The position numbers and the translations under genes are program-made. Source: Flexilinea sp. (GTDB taxonomy: Bacteria > Chloroflexota > Anaerolineae > Anaerolineales > Anaerolineaceae). Taken from it: DNA of 39,098 bases. Below are positions 17,206 to 26,213 of the stretch, in pieces. Below the pieces are notes generated by a model. That model did no database searches. It was not told the origin of the DNA and saw only the letters and a program-made list of their open reading frames with translations. The stretch lies in NCBI GenBank assembly GCA_026645735.1, contig JAPKMT010000032.1, positions 1-39,098 on the forward strand, read 5' to 3'. Positions within the stretch are counted from its first letter, which is position 1, and every line of letters begins with the position of its first letter.

Positions 17206-17988
17206 TTACGCCAAAGTAATTAGAACACCAAATCTTCCCGTTTTTCCTTGATCACCGCGATGTGAAAACCATTCATCTTTGTGACAAACCGTACAGATTC
17301 TGCTGGTTTCGATTTGGGTTAAACCTGATTTTTCAAGCGTCAGACGGTTTGCTTCCCACAAATCGATATGAATATTTCCCTCCTTCATGGAAATCAAACG
17401 ATCCGTATCCTCTGGAAATGCTTTAAGGAATTTTCCTTCGACATCCTGTTGAACAATAAAGTGATCTGGTCCAATCGATGGACCAATCCCTGCAATTAGA
17501 TTTGCCGGGTCACAACCATAGATTTCGCTCATGTTTTTTACCACATTGCGTCCAATTTGCAGTACTGTCCCTTGCCATCCGGCATGATAAATTGCTGCAA
17601 CTTTTTTATCCGGATCAAATACGATAACCGGAACACAATCCCCAAACCGCATCACCAGTGTGACTTCTTCTTTATCTGTTATAAGTCCATCTGTCCGAAT
17701 TGTACGTGTTTTAACATTCCTGGGAATATCAGTACAAATCGTTGTTGCGCTGTGAACTTGCCATCCATCATAGCGAGTCGAAAGATCAAGATCAAACACA
17801 GAAAACATCCGATTTAGATTCTCAAGTACATTTTCATTAGAGTCTCCAACGGTAGTTGCCATATTCAGACTGTTGAATGGCGCAGGACTGACACCACCCA
17901 AGCGTGTAAAAAATCCATGTTTGATTCCGAAATTGTTGAATTGTTCAAATTGATAAAATTTAAGTCCGTTAATTTCTTGTGTAATCAC
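17206..17988 (-). CDS. pgeF: PgeF/YlmD-family peptidoglycan-editing purine nucleosidase-like protein (GTG start)
   Basis: This 260-residue multi-copper-oxidase-like (YfiH/DUF152) protein has the three active-site residues His79 (QVHS), Cys118 (FGDC) and His135 (YHAGWQGT). Family members have been assigned oxidase, purine nucleoside phosphorylase/deaminase and peptidoglycan-quality-control roles. The frame is open to 18237, but I place the start at GTG 17988. AGGAG lies 5 nt upstream, homology begins at ITQEINGLKFYQF, and the GTGA overlaps the stop of the DUF2085 gene by four bases. An upstream start would overlap that gene by over 250 nt. Confidence 0.9.
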   Translation of the reverse strand: MITQEINGLKFYQFEQFNNFGIKHGFFTRLGGVSPAPFNSLNMATTVGDSNENVLENLNRMFSVFDLDLSTRYDGWQVHSATTICTDIPRNVKTRTIRTDGLITDKEEVTLVMRFGDCVPVIVFDPDKKVAAIYHAGWQGTVLQIGRNVVKNMSEIYGCDPANLIAGIGPSIGPDHFIVQQDVEGKFLKAFPEDTDRLISMKEGNIHIDLWEANRLTLEKSGLTQIETSRICTVCHKDEWFSHRGDQGKTGRFGVLITLA

Positions 17989-18620
17989 GATGTCTCCTGA
18001 TCCCGAAAAACATGTTCCAAGTATGGAAAAAGAAACCAAGCTGTAAAAAATCCAAAACTGCTGCCTGTGATCACCCGTAGAATCGGAGTACTTTCCCGCA
18101 GTTGCACCAAAGCGGGCATGAATCGGCTGATCATTTGCGATAAACCATCCCAGAACATTGGAAAAAGGCCAAAGATGAGCCAGAACAGCCAATGAATTCG
18201 CGGAAGACGGTAATTTGATAAGAAGTAAATCAGGCAAAAAAAAGCGATTGATAAATAGATTGCCAGATCACGTTGGCAAATTGCTATTTTGTATCCCATT
18301 TGCTCATTCCCGATAAAATTTCTTATTTCCTTAAAATCTGCACTTTTCAGTCTTGATGCTTCCTCAAAAGAAATAACACCTGCATTCCGGTTTGTTTCTT
18401 GAAGTGGATAATAAGATTGCTCTCCATACAGAAAAAAAGAGCGATAAGGGAGTTGATGGCACATGAAACGGTATCCACCGTAAATAAGTCTGGCAGGCAA
18501 TTCGAATTGAAAATGCATGAGGACAGGAGCAACAATTGAAAAAGCTGAATAGCAGAAAAAAACGCCAAAGAATATCAGAATATAAAATCTGCGAAAAAAC
18601 TTTGAAAATTTATCTTCCAT
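17985..18620 (-). CDS. DUF2085 membrane protein
   Basis: This 211-residue protein has about five hydrophobic segments. The DUF2085 hallmarks are present: RFMCHQLPYRSFFLYG near residues 52-67 and the second Cys motif KIAICQRDLAIYLSIAF near 113-129. In relatives the CHQ and CxRC motifs look like a metal or redox site; here the second motif is C-Q-R-D with a single Cys. The function is unknown. It overlaps pgeF by GTGA, implying coupled translation, and follows the L,D-transpeptidase gene by 64 nt. No clear Shine-Dalgarno precedes the ATG. Confidence 0.8.
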   Translation of the reverse strand: MEDKFSKFFRRFYILIFFGVFFCYSAFSIVAPVLMHFQFELPARLIYGGYRFMCHQLPYRSFFLYGEQSYYPLQETNRNAGVISFEEASRLKSADFKEIRNFIGNEQMGYKIAICQRDLAIYLSIAFFCLIYFLSNYRLPRIHWLFWLIFGLFPMFWDGLSQMISRFMPALVQLRESTPILRVITGSSFGFFTAWFLFPYLEHVFRDQETS

Positions 18621-18684
18621 GATGAATAGGCATACGTCATTCCGCTGTACAGGTTTCGAAAAACTCCATTACGTCTGTATTGGA

Positions 18685-19776
18685 TTAGTTTTTAACTTCA
18701 ATCAAAGTTCCAACCTGACCTTCAACCTGAATATCGCCTGGGTCCAGACCTACTTGAGGATTTACCCAACGCCATATCCATTTAGCATCTTCAGGTGTGC
18801 AATTAATACAACCGTGAGATCTGGGTGTTCCAAATCCATTGTGCCAAAACACTCCATGAATCGATGCGCCTCCTGTTGCAAAAATTACCGACCATGGAAC
18901 TCCCGGTGTATCCCAGCCTGAACCTGTCAGACTTCCTGACATATGAATTGATATAACTTTCCGCCACGGATAATGGTTTCCGGTAGGAGTCGCATAACTG
19001 TCAATGACTGCACCTTCGTTATTGAAAACGGCTCCGGATGACATCCTGCAGAAAAAAACCTCAACATCATTTTCATAACAAGTTAAGGTCTGATATGTAA
19101 GATTCGCAAAAATTCGTTTATTTTGTACATCAGGATGAATCGGTGCAATCTCTTCATTGGTAATCGGTCGAAATGCGCGGGAATCAACATACACAATATC
19201 GCCATAGGTTCCATACAACTCATTTGCCCGGTAATAAGTCAATCCATTATTGCCTTGTTTGATTTCATCAATCCAAAACACCTGGCTGTAATAAACCCGT
19301 GGATTAAAATCTTTTACCTCTTTGTACCAGGGAGAAATTGGATCTTTTCCAAAAATTATGTTGGAATAAGGAACAGTAACTTCAGCCCAAAAACCTTTTC
19401 CCATGCTGGAATCAGGCAAAGAGATCACAGGATTCAGATTTGGTTCATTTTTTACGATTTGTACCCCAGGAGAATAAACATAACCATAAGGAGTTTCGAA
19501 CCAGGTAGCAGAATATGAACCTAAAGGTGGTTCTCCTATTACTTGTTGGTAAACAGGAAATACAAAATCTTCATAAACGCTTTTATTAATTTCTGCATCT
19601 GCGGAAGGGCGAACTCGGAAATTCATAATTCCGCCAAGACAATTACGCCCTAGAAATTCAGCTTCCGGGAATGTATCAATTTGTAAATTTGGATCAAAAA
19701 AGGAATGTGCATTCTTCTGCAGAATCAATAAACCACCTGAAATTGCCGCTGCTTTTAAAAAATCCCGTCTATTCAT
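18685..19776 (-). CDS. Tat-exported L,D-transpeptidase (YkuD domain)
   Basis: This 363-residue exported enzyme has a twin-arginine signal (MNRRDFLKAAAISGGLLIL). The C-terminal YkuD domain has HGVFWHNGF (His307) and SHGCINC (Cys323), the HxxxxxxxxxxxxSHGC arrangement of the active site. Such enzymes cross-link peptidoglycan through a catalytic Cys or attach proteins to it. The central 200 residues resemble the long N-terminal region of other Chloroflexota YkuD proteins rather than a LysM or PG-binding domain I can name. GTG 19788 is an alternative start, but it lies only one or two bases after the AGGA. ATG 19776 keeps the MxRRDFLK Tat form. Confidence 0.85.
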   Translation of the reverse strand: MNRRDFLKAAAISGGLLILQKNAHSFFDPNLQIDTFPEAEFLGRNCLGGIMNFRVRPSADAEINKSVYEDFVFPVYQQVIGEPPLGSYSATWFETPYGYVYSPGVQIVKNEPNLNPVISLPDSSMGKGFWAEVTVPYSNIIFGKDPISPWYKEVKDFNPRVYYSQVFWIDEIKQGNNGLTYYRANELYGTYGDIVYVDSRAFRPITNEEIAPIHPDVQNKRIFANLTYQTLTCYENDVEVFFCRMSSGAVFNNEGAVIDSYATPTGNHYPWRKVISIHMSGSLTGSGWDTPGVPWSVIFATGGASIHGVFWHNGFGTPRSHGCINCTPEDAKWIWRWVNPQVGLDPGDIQVEGQVGTLIEVKN

Positions 19777-19849
19777 TTTAAGAATCACATCCTTATTTGT
19801 GTTTAGTACAACTAGAATTATTTCTCACAATACATTTACGATCAGTACC

Positions 19850-20293
19850 CTATTCGCGGCGATCACGATCCCTCTGTGCATCTTTTTTTGCAATTTCCTG
19901 GCGTTTATCATACAGTTTTTTGCCTTTAGCCACGCCAATTTCTATCTTCGCCAATCCATGACTCAGATATACTTTCGTTGGAATGATCGTTACGCCTTTA
20001 AGTCTCACATCATTCCACAAATCTCGAATCTCTTTTTTATTCAATAAAAGTCGGCGGGGTCTGATCGGATTGTGGTTATATCGGCTTGCAGGATCATATG
20101 GAGAGATATGTGCATTCAGAAGCCACGCTTCTTTTCCGTCTTTTATTTCCACATAAGATTCAGCAATACTGATTTTTCCGGATCGAACAGATTTTATTTC
20201 AGTTCCCTGTAACGCAATACCTGCTTCATAAATTTCTAATATGAAATATTCAAAACGAGCTTTACGATTCGCCGCTAAAATTTTCTCACCCAT
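19850..20293 (-). CDS. smpB: SsrA-binding protein SmpB
   Basis: This 147-residue protein binds tmRNA and brings it to stalled ribosomes for trans-translation. FILEIYEAGIALQGTEIKSVRSGKISIAESYV, HISPYDPASRYNHNPIRPRRLLLNKKEI and the basic tail KGKKLYDKRQEIAKKDAQRD are all diagnostic, and the length is typical. The tmRNA gene itself is not in the window. The start has no Shine-Dalgarno sequence. Instead an extended -10-like box lies 7 nt before the ATG, suggesting a leaderless transcript. It is divergent from capA and about 70 nt upstream of the L,D-transpeptidase. Confidence 0.96.
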   Translation of the reverse strand: MGEKILAANRKARFEYFILEIYEAGIALQGTEIKSVRSGKISIAESYVEIKDGKEAWLLNAHISPYDPASRYNHNPIRPRRLLLNKKEIRDLWNDVRLKGVTIIPTKVYLSHGLAKIEIGVAKGKKLYDKRQEIAKKDAQRDRDRRE

Positions 20294-20300
20294 GGTCTCT

Positions 20301-20309
20301 ATTTTAGCA
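20301..20309 (-). promoter_or_regulatory. Extended -10-like box of smpB (leaderless layout)
   Basis: TGCTAAAAT on the minus strand combines a TGn extension with TAAAAT. The hexamer ends 7 nt before the ATG at 20293, so transcription would begin at or next to the start codon. Confidence 0.5.
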
Positions 20310-20548
20310 GGTTATTCCCAATCTGAGCACAAGAACAGGAAGATCGAAGTTCTGATTTTCCTAATCTGATTCCAATCTTTTTTTCCCATTCCAAAATTTG
20401 TTTGCTTCTGATCAGATTCTTTTCGTTTTGTAGTTTTTTTCTTGTATCGAAAAGATTCCTGCTTATTTCAGATTTTCTCTTTCTACAATTGGATAACGGA
20501 AGTTTAGAATGGCTGTCCTCCATCAACCTAATTTTCTTTTATCCGTCT

Positions 20549-20554
20549 TATAAT
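20549..20554 (+). promoter_or_regulatory. -10-like box of capA-like gene (leaderless layout)
   Basis: A consensus TATAAT ends exactly 7 nt before ATG 20562, and no Shine-Dalgarno is present. The -35 region is poor. Confidence 0.5.
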
Positions 20555-20561
20555 AGAAGCC

Positions 20562-22109
20562 ATGAAAATGAAAAGCTTAATGACGCTCATCTGGATATTT
20601 TTTATAACTGTGTCCAATGCCTATGCGAATAAATCGATCGGGTTAACCACCAATTTACCATTTCCTGTGTCAAAATCCACACTGGTTCCATCGACTTTAG
20701 GAACCGATTCAACACAACCTTTTTCAGAAAAGGAACCTTCCCGAATTGTGTTTGCTTTAGCGGCTCCTTTCACAACAACCATCGATAATATTTCATCGGA
20801 TCAATTAAAAAACTTTTGGATTTTCGGTAAATCATACGAACAAGATTTTCCAACAGAAAAAATTATTCTGGCTCCTGAAACTGCATCCTTTATAGAGACC
20901 ATTTTTAAAACTCCACCTTCCAATTCGATTCAAATCCTCCCGTCTGAAACAATCCTGAATGAAGTTTATCAGAAAGAATTCTGGGCAATACTTCCCTTTG
21001 ATCAGCTTGAACCCCGTTATAAAGTCGTTCATATCAATCAGGAATCACCATTGAGCAATACGTTTGATCCTGATGCTTGGCCACTCATTGCCAATGTTGG
21101 AGGCGATGAAAATATGACAAAAGAAAATTGGGGGAAAATTACTCCTGCCAATCGTGATCCTGGCAGACTGACGACATTGATGTTAACAGGTGTAACGGCG
21201 ATGGTTCGGGGAACTGCACAATATATGGATGTATGGGGACCTGCATATCCAGGGAAAAATATTCGCAATATCCTGCGTTCTGTGGATATTCTGCATGTGA
21301 ACAATGAAGTTCCATTTGCTCCGGTCTGCCAGCAAACAACTGAGCAGCTTAATCAGCTTGTTTTTTGCAGTAAAAGTGTATACATGGATTTGCTAAAAGA
21401 CATCGGAACTGACATCGTAGAGTTAGATGGGGATCATTTTCAGGATTTTGGAGACGATGCAGTCTTATATACGCTGGATTTGTACAAAAAAAACAAAATT
21501 GCTTACTATGGCGGCGGTTACAACATAGAAGATGCAGAAAAACCGCTTCTCGTGGATCATAACGGAAATAAGTTTGCGTTTATTGGTTGCAATGGGAAAG
21601 AAATCGGGTATGCCGCCGCTTCAGAAACTCGTCCCGGAGCAGTTCATTGTGATATTCCATCCATTATTAAACAAATCCAATTCTTGAAAATGAATGGCAT
21701 AATTCCAATTGTCACTTTTCAACACATCGAGTATTATCACATTTTCCCTAATGAGGACATGCTGGCAGATTTTAAAGCAGTTGCGGAAGCAGGTGCCGTG
21801 GTTGTAAGCGGGAGCCAGTCACATATTCCTATGGCCTTTGAAATTTCGAAGGATTCATTTATTCATTTCGGATTAGGAAATCTTTTTTTTGACCAGGCTT
21901 TTTTCCTGCCGGAAACAAGTGAGGCTATGCTGGATATTCATACTTTCTACAATGGCAAACATATCGGAACAGAGGTTTTGACTATAAAATTTACGAATCT
22001 TGCAATCAACCGTTTGATGACACCGGAAGAAAGGACTCCAGTTCTCAATCGAATATTTGCCGAAACGAAAATCGATTATGACCTGAATCGGAGAGAAGCC
22101 ATCAGATGA
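20562..22109 (+). CDS. CapA-family (PGA_cap) metallophosphatase-like exported protein
   Basis: This 515-residue protein starts with a hydrophobic signal (MKSLMTLIWIFFITVSNAYA). The C-terminal two thirds are the CapA/PgsA poly-gamma-glutamate-synthesis fold. It includes TTLMLTGVTAMVRG, VDILHVNNEVPFAP (the N-x-E motif), ELDGDHFQDFGDDAVLYTLDLY, FAFIGCN, IVTFQHIEYY and VVSGSQSHIPMAFE. Several Asp, His and Asn residues fit a two-metal phosphatase-like site. The first 160 residues form an extra domain I do not recognise. A real poly-glutamate role is doubtful, as no capBC genes are near. The gene heads a five-gene plus-strand run and overlaps elp3 by ATGA. It is probably surface-anchored or secreted. 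Confidence 0.82.
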   Translation: MKMKSLMTLIWIFFITVSNAYANKSIGLTTNLPFPVSKSTLVPSTLGTDSTQPFSEKEPSRIVFALAAPFTTTIDNISSDQLKNFWIFGKSYEQDFPTEKIILAPETASFIETIFKTPPSNSIQILPSETILNEVYQKEFWAILPFDQLEPRYKVVHINQESPLSNTFDPDAWPLIANVGGDENMTKENWGKITPANRDPGRLTTLMLTGVTAMVRGTAQYMDVWGPAYPGKNIRNILRSVDILHVNNEVPFAPVCQQTTEQLNQLVFCSKSVYMDLLKDIGTDIVELDGDHFQDFGDDAVLYTLDLYKKNKIAYYGGGYNIEDAEKPLLVDHNGNKFAFIGCNGKEIGYAAASETRPGAVHCDIPSIIKQIQFLKMNGIIPIVTFQHIEYYHIFPNEDMLADFKAVAEAGAVVVSGSQSHIPMAFEISKDSFIHFGLGNLFFDQAFFLPETSEAMLDIHTFYNGKHIGTEVLTIKFTNLAINRLMTPEERTPVLNRIFAETKIDYDLNRREAIR

Positions 22110-23770
22110 AAGATTTTATCGATCGGACACATGTCAAAGATGTTGACGAGTGGGAAGCATCCATAAAAATATCCCCGGAAGTTTTGTCGACAGCTAAAAA
22201 AATTCTTTTAAAGGTGATGAAAGGCGCTGATGTCTTTGAAACAATTCGTAAGTATCCGGTACCAAAACACGGAAATATTTCAAAGCATGCTCTTGTCACT
22301 GCATATAAAGATATGGTCAGGAATGGTGAAATTACTGAAGATCCAAAGCTTCTGTCTCGAATTCGGATGAAACCGATGCGTACGCTCAGTGGTGTTACAA
22401 CAGTAACAGTCCTAACTGGACCTTATCCATGCCCTGGAAATTGTATTTTTTGTCCAACAGATATCCGGATGCCGAAAAGTTATCTTCCGGATGAGCCTGG
22501 TGCTGCTCGTGCTTTTCAAAATCATTTCGATCCGTATGAACAGGTTTTATCCCGAATAAAGACTTATGAGGCAGTCGGCCATCCAACTGATAAAATCGAA
22601 CTGTTGATATTGGGAGGTTCGTGGACAAGCTATCCGCAAACCTATCAAACCTGGTTTGTACAAAGATGCCTTGACGCGATGAATGGCTGTGAATCCGAGA
22701 ACATTCAATCGGCTCAGATAATCAATGAAACGGCTGCGCATCGAAATGTTGGATTAGTCGTCGAAACCCGGCCAGATTTAATCACTCCGGAAATTTTACG
22801 ATTTTTAAGATTTCTTGGAGTCACAAAAATTCAACTGGGAATTCAAAGTCTCAATGATATCATTCTATTGGCGAATCGGCGCGGCCATACCGTTTCGGAA
22901 GCACTTACTGCGACCGCTTTGTGTAGAGCCGCGGGTTTTAAAATTGTACTGCACTGGATGCCCAATTTGTTGAATGCGACTCCGGAAAGCGACCGTGAAG
23001 ATTTTAAAAAGTTTTGGAACGATACTGCCGATGGATTCGGTTTTTGTCCAGATGAACTAAAGATTTACCCGACACAATTATTGATCAATACTGATTTATA
23101 TAAGGAATGGGAAAACGGCCGATACCAGCCTTATGACACTGAAACGCTAATTCAATTAATTGCTGACATCAAGGCCACCATCCAACCTTATTGCCGGATT
23201 AATCGTGTCATCCGGGATATTCCATCGCATCACATTGTAGAAGGCAATACAAGATCCAGCTTGCGAATGGATATTCAAAAAAGGATGAAGCAGCTCGGAA
23301 CAAAATGTCAATGTATCCGATGTCGTGAAATCAAAGGACAGTCAGTCAATCCTGAGAAATTAGAATTGATCGATTTTCAATACAATCCGGCGAATTCGCA
23401 TGAGCATTTTTTGCAATTTGTTACCGACCAGGATAAAATCGCCGGCTATCTGCGCCTGTCACTCCCCACAGCGGATGCTCCGCAAACTGGAATTGAGGAA
23501 CTGGAAAACGCAGCGCTCATCCGAGAAATTCATATTTACGGGCAGAGTCTGGCAGTCGGATCTGAACAGACTGGAGCCGCCCAACACATGGGTTTGGGAA
23601 CTCGATTAATCGAATCAGCCTGTGAAATCGCCAGGCAGGAAGGATTCCAAAAGTTGGCTGTTATTGCAGCTATTGGAACGAGAAGATACTATCAATCAAG
23701 AGGATTTACTCGAGGTGAGTATTATATGATTCGAATATTAAACGAATCAGATGTGGATCAGAAAGGATAA
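22106..23770 (+). CDS. elp3: Elp3-family radical SAM / acetyl-CoA tRNA-modifying enzyme
   Basis: This 554-residue protein has the radical-SAM cysteines C109, C113 and C116 (CPGNCIFCP), followed by KSYLPDEPGAARA, GGSWTSYP and the TRPDLI segment of the SAM barrel. The C-terminal 170 residues are a GNAT acetyltransferase domain (IREIHIYG, QHMGLGTRLIESA, YYQSRGF). Elp3 adds a carboxymethyl group to U34 of tRNAs from acetyl-CoA. The structurally studied Elp3 from Dehalococcoides (Chloroflexota) has the same plan. CxxxxxxxxCxxC near 330-345 (CQCIRCREIKG) may be an additional metal site. Other Elongator subunits are absent, as expected in bacteria. ATGA coupling to capA is odd and not explained. Confidence 0.93.
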   Translation: MKDFIDRTHVKDVDEWEASIKISPEVLSTAKKILLKVMKGADVFETIRKYPVPKHGNISKHALVTAYKDMVRNGEITEDPKLLSRIRMKPMRTLSGVTTVTVLTGPYPCPGNCIFCPTDIRMPKSYLPDEPGAARAFQNHFDPYEQVLSRIKTYEAVGHPTDKIELLILGGSWTSYPQTYQTWFVQRCLDAMNGCESENIQSAQIINETAAHRNVGLVVETRPDLITPEILRFLRFLGVTKIQLGIQSLNDIILLANRRGHTVSEALTATALCRAAGFKIVLHWMPNLLNATPESDREDFKKFWNDTADGFGFCPDELKIYPTQLLINTDLYKEWENGRYQPYDTETLIQLIADIKATIQPYCRINRVIRDIPSHHIVEGNTRSSLRMDIQKRMKQLGTKCQCIRCREIKGQSVNPEKLELIDFQYNPANSHEHFLQFVTDQDKIAGYLRLSLPTADAPQTGIEELENAALIREIHIYGQSLAVGSEQTGAAQHMGLGTRLIESACEIARQEGFQKLAVIAAIGTRRYYQSRGFTRGEYYMIRILNESDVDQKG

Positions 23771-23773
23771 GAA

Positions 23774-24487
23774 ATGAAAAATATTCTTCGCGTTTTTCTT
23801 GTCATTTATGCAATTTCGATAAAGAGTTTTCCAGCTAATGCAGAAGATGTTCGTGTCCAATGCAGCAACTCCGCTATTACGATTACCATGTCCGTCCCGT
23901 CAGGCAACGTAAAATGCCTGACAGTGATGAACAGTGAACCGGCAGCAGCAGATAAACCGTTATCAGAAGCAAAAATTGCCAGTGCATCTGTTGTGATCAA
24001 TGATTATGTAAGAGCAGGCAATTTCAGCCCTGAAGTGACCGCATTTTCTATCAACGCACTTTCATCTGTAAACAGTGAAATCTACGCAGTAGCAACCAAT
24101 TTGGTGGCGCAGCTAAATCAGTCTAACCAAAGCGGGGAAAATATTTCTTTATCAGTTCCGGTTCCTTTCCTGCCATATCAACAAAAATCGCAATTATTTG
24201 CAAGTCTTCCAAAAATGATTCGGTTTTCAAATGGGATCGGGATCCGAACAATCACCGCATATGGCGATGCAGGTAATCTGGTGTCAAATGATAATCTTAT
24301 TTATTCAATGCAAGGTATCACACAGGACGGATTAAAATATATCAGTGCAGTAATTCCGATTTCCAATATGCAAATTACAGGACCCGTTGACTTGGCATCG
24401 TTTAATTGGACCAGTGTGCCCGAAAACAGTTGGAATCCATCCTTGTCTGTGCTCGATTCTTACATGCAAACCATCATAACCAACTAG
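23774..24487 (+). CDS. Secreted protein of unknown function
   Basis: This 237-residue protein has a signal peptide (MKNILRVFLVIYAISIKSFPANA) and cleavage expected after ANA. The mature part contains alternating beta-like and amphipathic segments, two Cys (residues near 31 and 49) and no membrane span. I do not recognise a family. SD AAAGGA lies 6 nt before the ATG, and the start is 3 nt after elp3. That places it firmly in the capA-elp3 operon, followed by a membrane hydrolase 19 nt later. It probably works outside the membrane. Confidence 0.7.
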   Translation: MKNILRVFLVIYAISIKSFPANAEDVRVQCSNSAITITMSVPSGNVKCLTVMNSEPAAADKPLSEAKIASASVVINDYVRAGNFSPEVTAFSINALSSVNSEIYAVATNLVAQLNQSNQSGENISLSVPVPFLPYQQKSQLFASLPKMIRFSNGIGIRTITAYGDAGNLVSNDNLIYSMQGITQDGLKYISAVIPISNMQITGPVDLASFNWTSVPENSWNPSLSVLDSYMQTIITN

Positions 24488-24506
24488 TCCCGTATAAGCT
24501 TTTCTT

Positions 24507-26195
24507 GTGAAAAAAGCCCATTTTCCCCCGTTTGTGCGACTAATTCTCATTTTTTCAATGATTCTGATCACCTATGCCATATCGAGATGGATAGAAACAG
24601 ACGCAGGAAAAATATTAATTCACAAAATTGACATCGAAATTTCGGAAACAATTTATGCAGAAGGAAAGTTATATCGACCGCTGGCTGCACAATCGTTGAA
24701 TCAGCGACCGGCTATAATTTTAGTATCCGGTCTCCAAAACGACAAAGAAAATCTGTCATCAATGGCTATTGAGCTGGCAAGACGCGGATTTGTTGCCTTA
24801 TCGATCGACAACTTTGGTCAGGGAAGTACACCTGAAAGAAGTATTGTTCCGGGCGAAAGTATTGTTGATCGTTCGTATGCTCTGCTTTTTTCTCAGCCTT
24901 TTGTTGATAAGAAACGAATTGGAATTATCGGATTTTCAGTTGGCACTATCGACATACTGCTTTCCACAGAATGGCAAAATTTTTCTTCCATTTTGCTTTT
25001 AACACCACATGAGGATCTGGTTCAAGAAAAAATAAGTTTCTTTTCCAATCCACGAATTCATGTAATCAGACCATTTTTTAACGAGTTTGCAGAATTCCGC
25101 AAATCGGGACCAACGGAAGAACAAGATAAGCAAAACCTGGTCAACTGGATTCAGACTGATGCGTTCCAATTTTTTATGTTAATTCATCCTGGGACAATCG
25201 CTGAAGTTTTAGATCAAATTAATGTTGATTTGCAGATACCCGATGATGCTCCACTTTGGTTTAATTCTCATCGACAGACCGCATGGATTCGGGAAATATG
25301 CCAATTTCTCGGTCTTATCCTTTGGTTGTTCATCATTCTTCCAATCTCTGAGCTTCTGGTCCGTAATCCTAAAGATCACACTGCAATTACCAACCAGGAT
25401 AGATCGTTCATTGCCAATAACCGTTTCTCGTTCGTATGGATCATATTCAGCTTAAGCATGTATATCGCCGCAATAATCATTGCTTTCTATGTGAATCAGA
25501 ACAGCGATTTTTTTTACAAGTACTCTTCTGTCAACTGCAATATAATCTGGATGAGCAGCATGGTCATCTTTTTGGGTGTTCCCATCCTTACTCAACAGAG
25601 AAAGAAAGAAAGGAAAACAGTTATCCAGTTCGATTTCGGAAAAATCCTCAGATCGTCCATCGTATCATTTTCACTGCTAATTCTGGTATATGGATTCATG
25701 CTTTTATTTTCAAGGATTTTTTTGGTTGATCTTCATTTTGTTTTTCCGTTATTCCGACCAATTGATAAAAGATGGATTCCTTTTCTCATCGTTTTTCTCA
25801 TTTCATCCTCTTTTTTTAGGCTTCATTCCCGCCAATTTTTGGAGGGTCACACCAGGAAATATTCATTAGCCCGTTATCTTTTTACCGGGATTGGATGCCA
25901 GATTTTCTTTCTGGTGATCGAATACATCCCGGCTGTTTTTTTCCAGATTTCAGGATGGGAATGGCTTTTTGCTTTATTGGGAGGTTCCCACAATTTATCA
26001 ATAGGATTGCAGAATTTCAATGGATCGGGCTGGGGGCTTGGTTCTTTGATGGCACTCTTCAATGTTGGAGTCTTAGCCTTATTATTAATCCTTCAAGAAA
26101 GACTTTTCTGGCAAAGATCAGACAATTTATCAAGTTCTTTGATTTGCGGCGGATTGTATTCCTGGTTACTAGTTTCAGGAACAACTTTATTATAA
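24507..26195 (+). CDS. Alpha/beta hydrolase fused to a polytopic membrane domain (GTG start)
   Basis: This 562-residue protein has one N-terminal membrane anchor (LILIFSMILITYAISRW). An extracytoplasmic alpha/beta hydrolase domain follows at about residues 35-270, with nucleophile elbow GFSVG (Ser144). It is preceded by RPAIILVSGLQNDKENL and ALSIDNFGQG, the usual oxyanion and Asp/Gly strands. The last 290 residues contain about seven more hydrophobic spans. Such fusions occur in Chloroflexota and Firmicutes, but the substrate is unknown. The start is GTG 24507, because a stop (24495-24497) lies just upstream in frame and KKA before the anchor gives the positive-inside charge. No Shine-Dalgarno is visible. 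Confidence 0.75.
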   Translation: MKKAHFPPFVRLILIFSMILITYAISRWIETDAGKILIHKIDIEISETIYAEGKLYRPLAAQSLNQRPAIILVSGLQNDKENLSSMAIELARRGFVALSIDNFGQGSTPERSIVPGESIVDRSYALLFSQPFVDKKRIGIIGFSVGTIDILLSTEWQNFSSILLLTPHEDLVQEKISFFSNPRIHVIRPFFNEFAEFRKSGPTEEQDKQNLVNWIQTDAFQFFMLIHPGTIAEVLDQINVDLQIPDDAPLWFNSHRQTAWIREICQFLGLILWLFIILPISELLVRNPKDHTAITNQDRSFIANNRFSFVWIIFSLSMYIAAIIIAFYVNQNSDFFYKYSSVNCNIIWMSSMVIFLGVPILTQQRKKERKTVIQFDFGKILRSSIVSFSLLILVYGFMLLFSRIFLVDLHFVFPLFRPIDKRWIPFLIVFLISSSFFRLHSRQFLEGHTRKYSLARYLFTGIGCQIFFLVIEYIPAVFFQISGWEWLFALLGGSHNLSIGLQNFNGSGWGLGSLMALFNVGVLALLLILQERLFWQRSDNLSSSLICGGLYSWLLVSGTTLL

Positions 26196-26213
26196 AAAGG
26201 CAGGGTAAACCAA

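Noticed and set aside
17989..18237. 83-residue extension of pgeF
   Set aside because: It overlaps most of the end of the DUF2085 gene in another frame and lacks homology; GTG 17988 has a ribosome binding site and a four-base overlap.
20299..20526. Minus-strand frame of 75 codons between smpB and capA
   Set aside because: Low-complexity Lys/Ser-rich translation with no ribosome binding site; it would cover the smpB promoter box.
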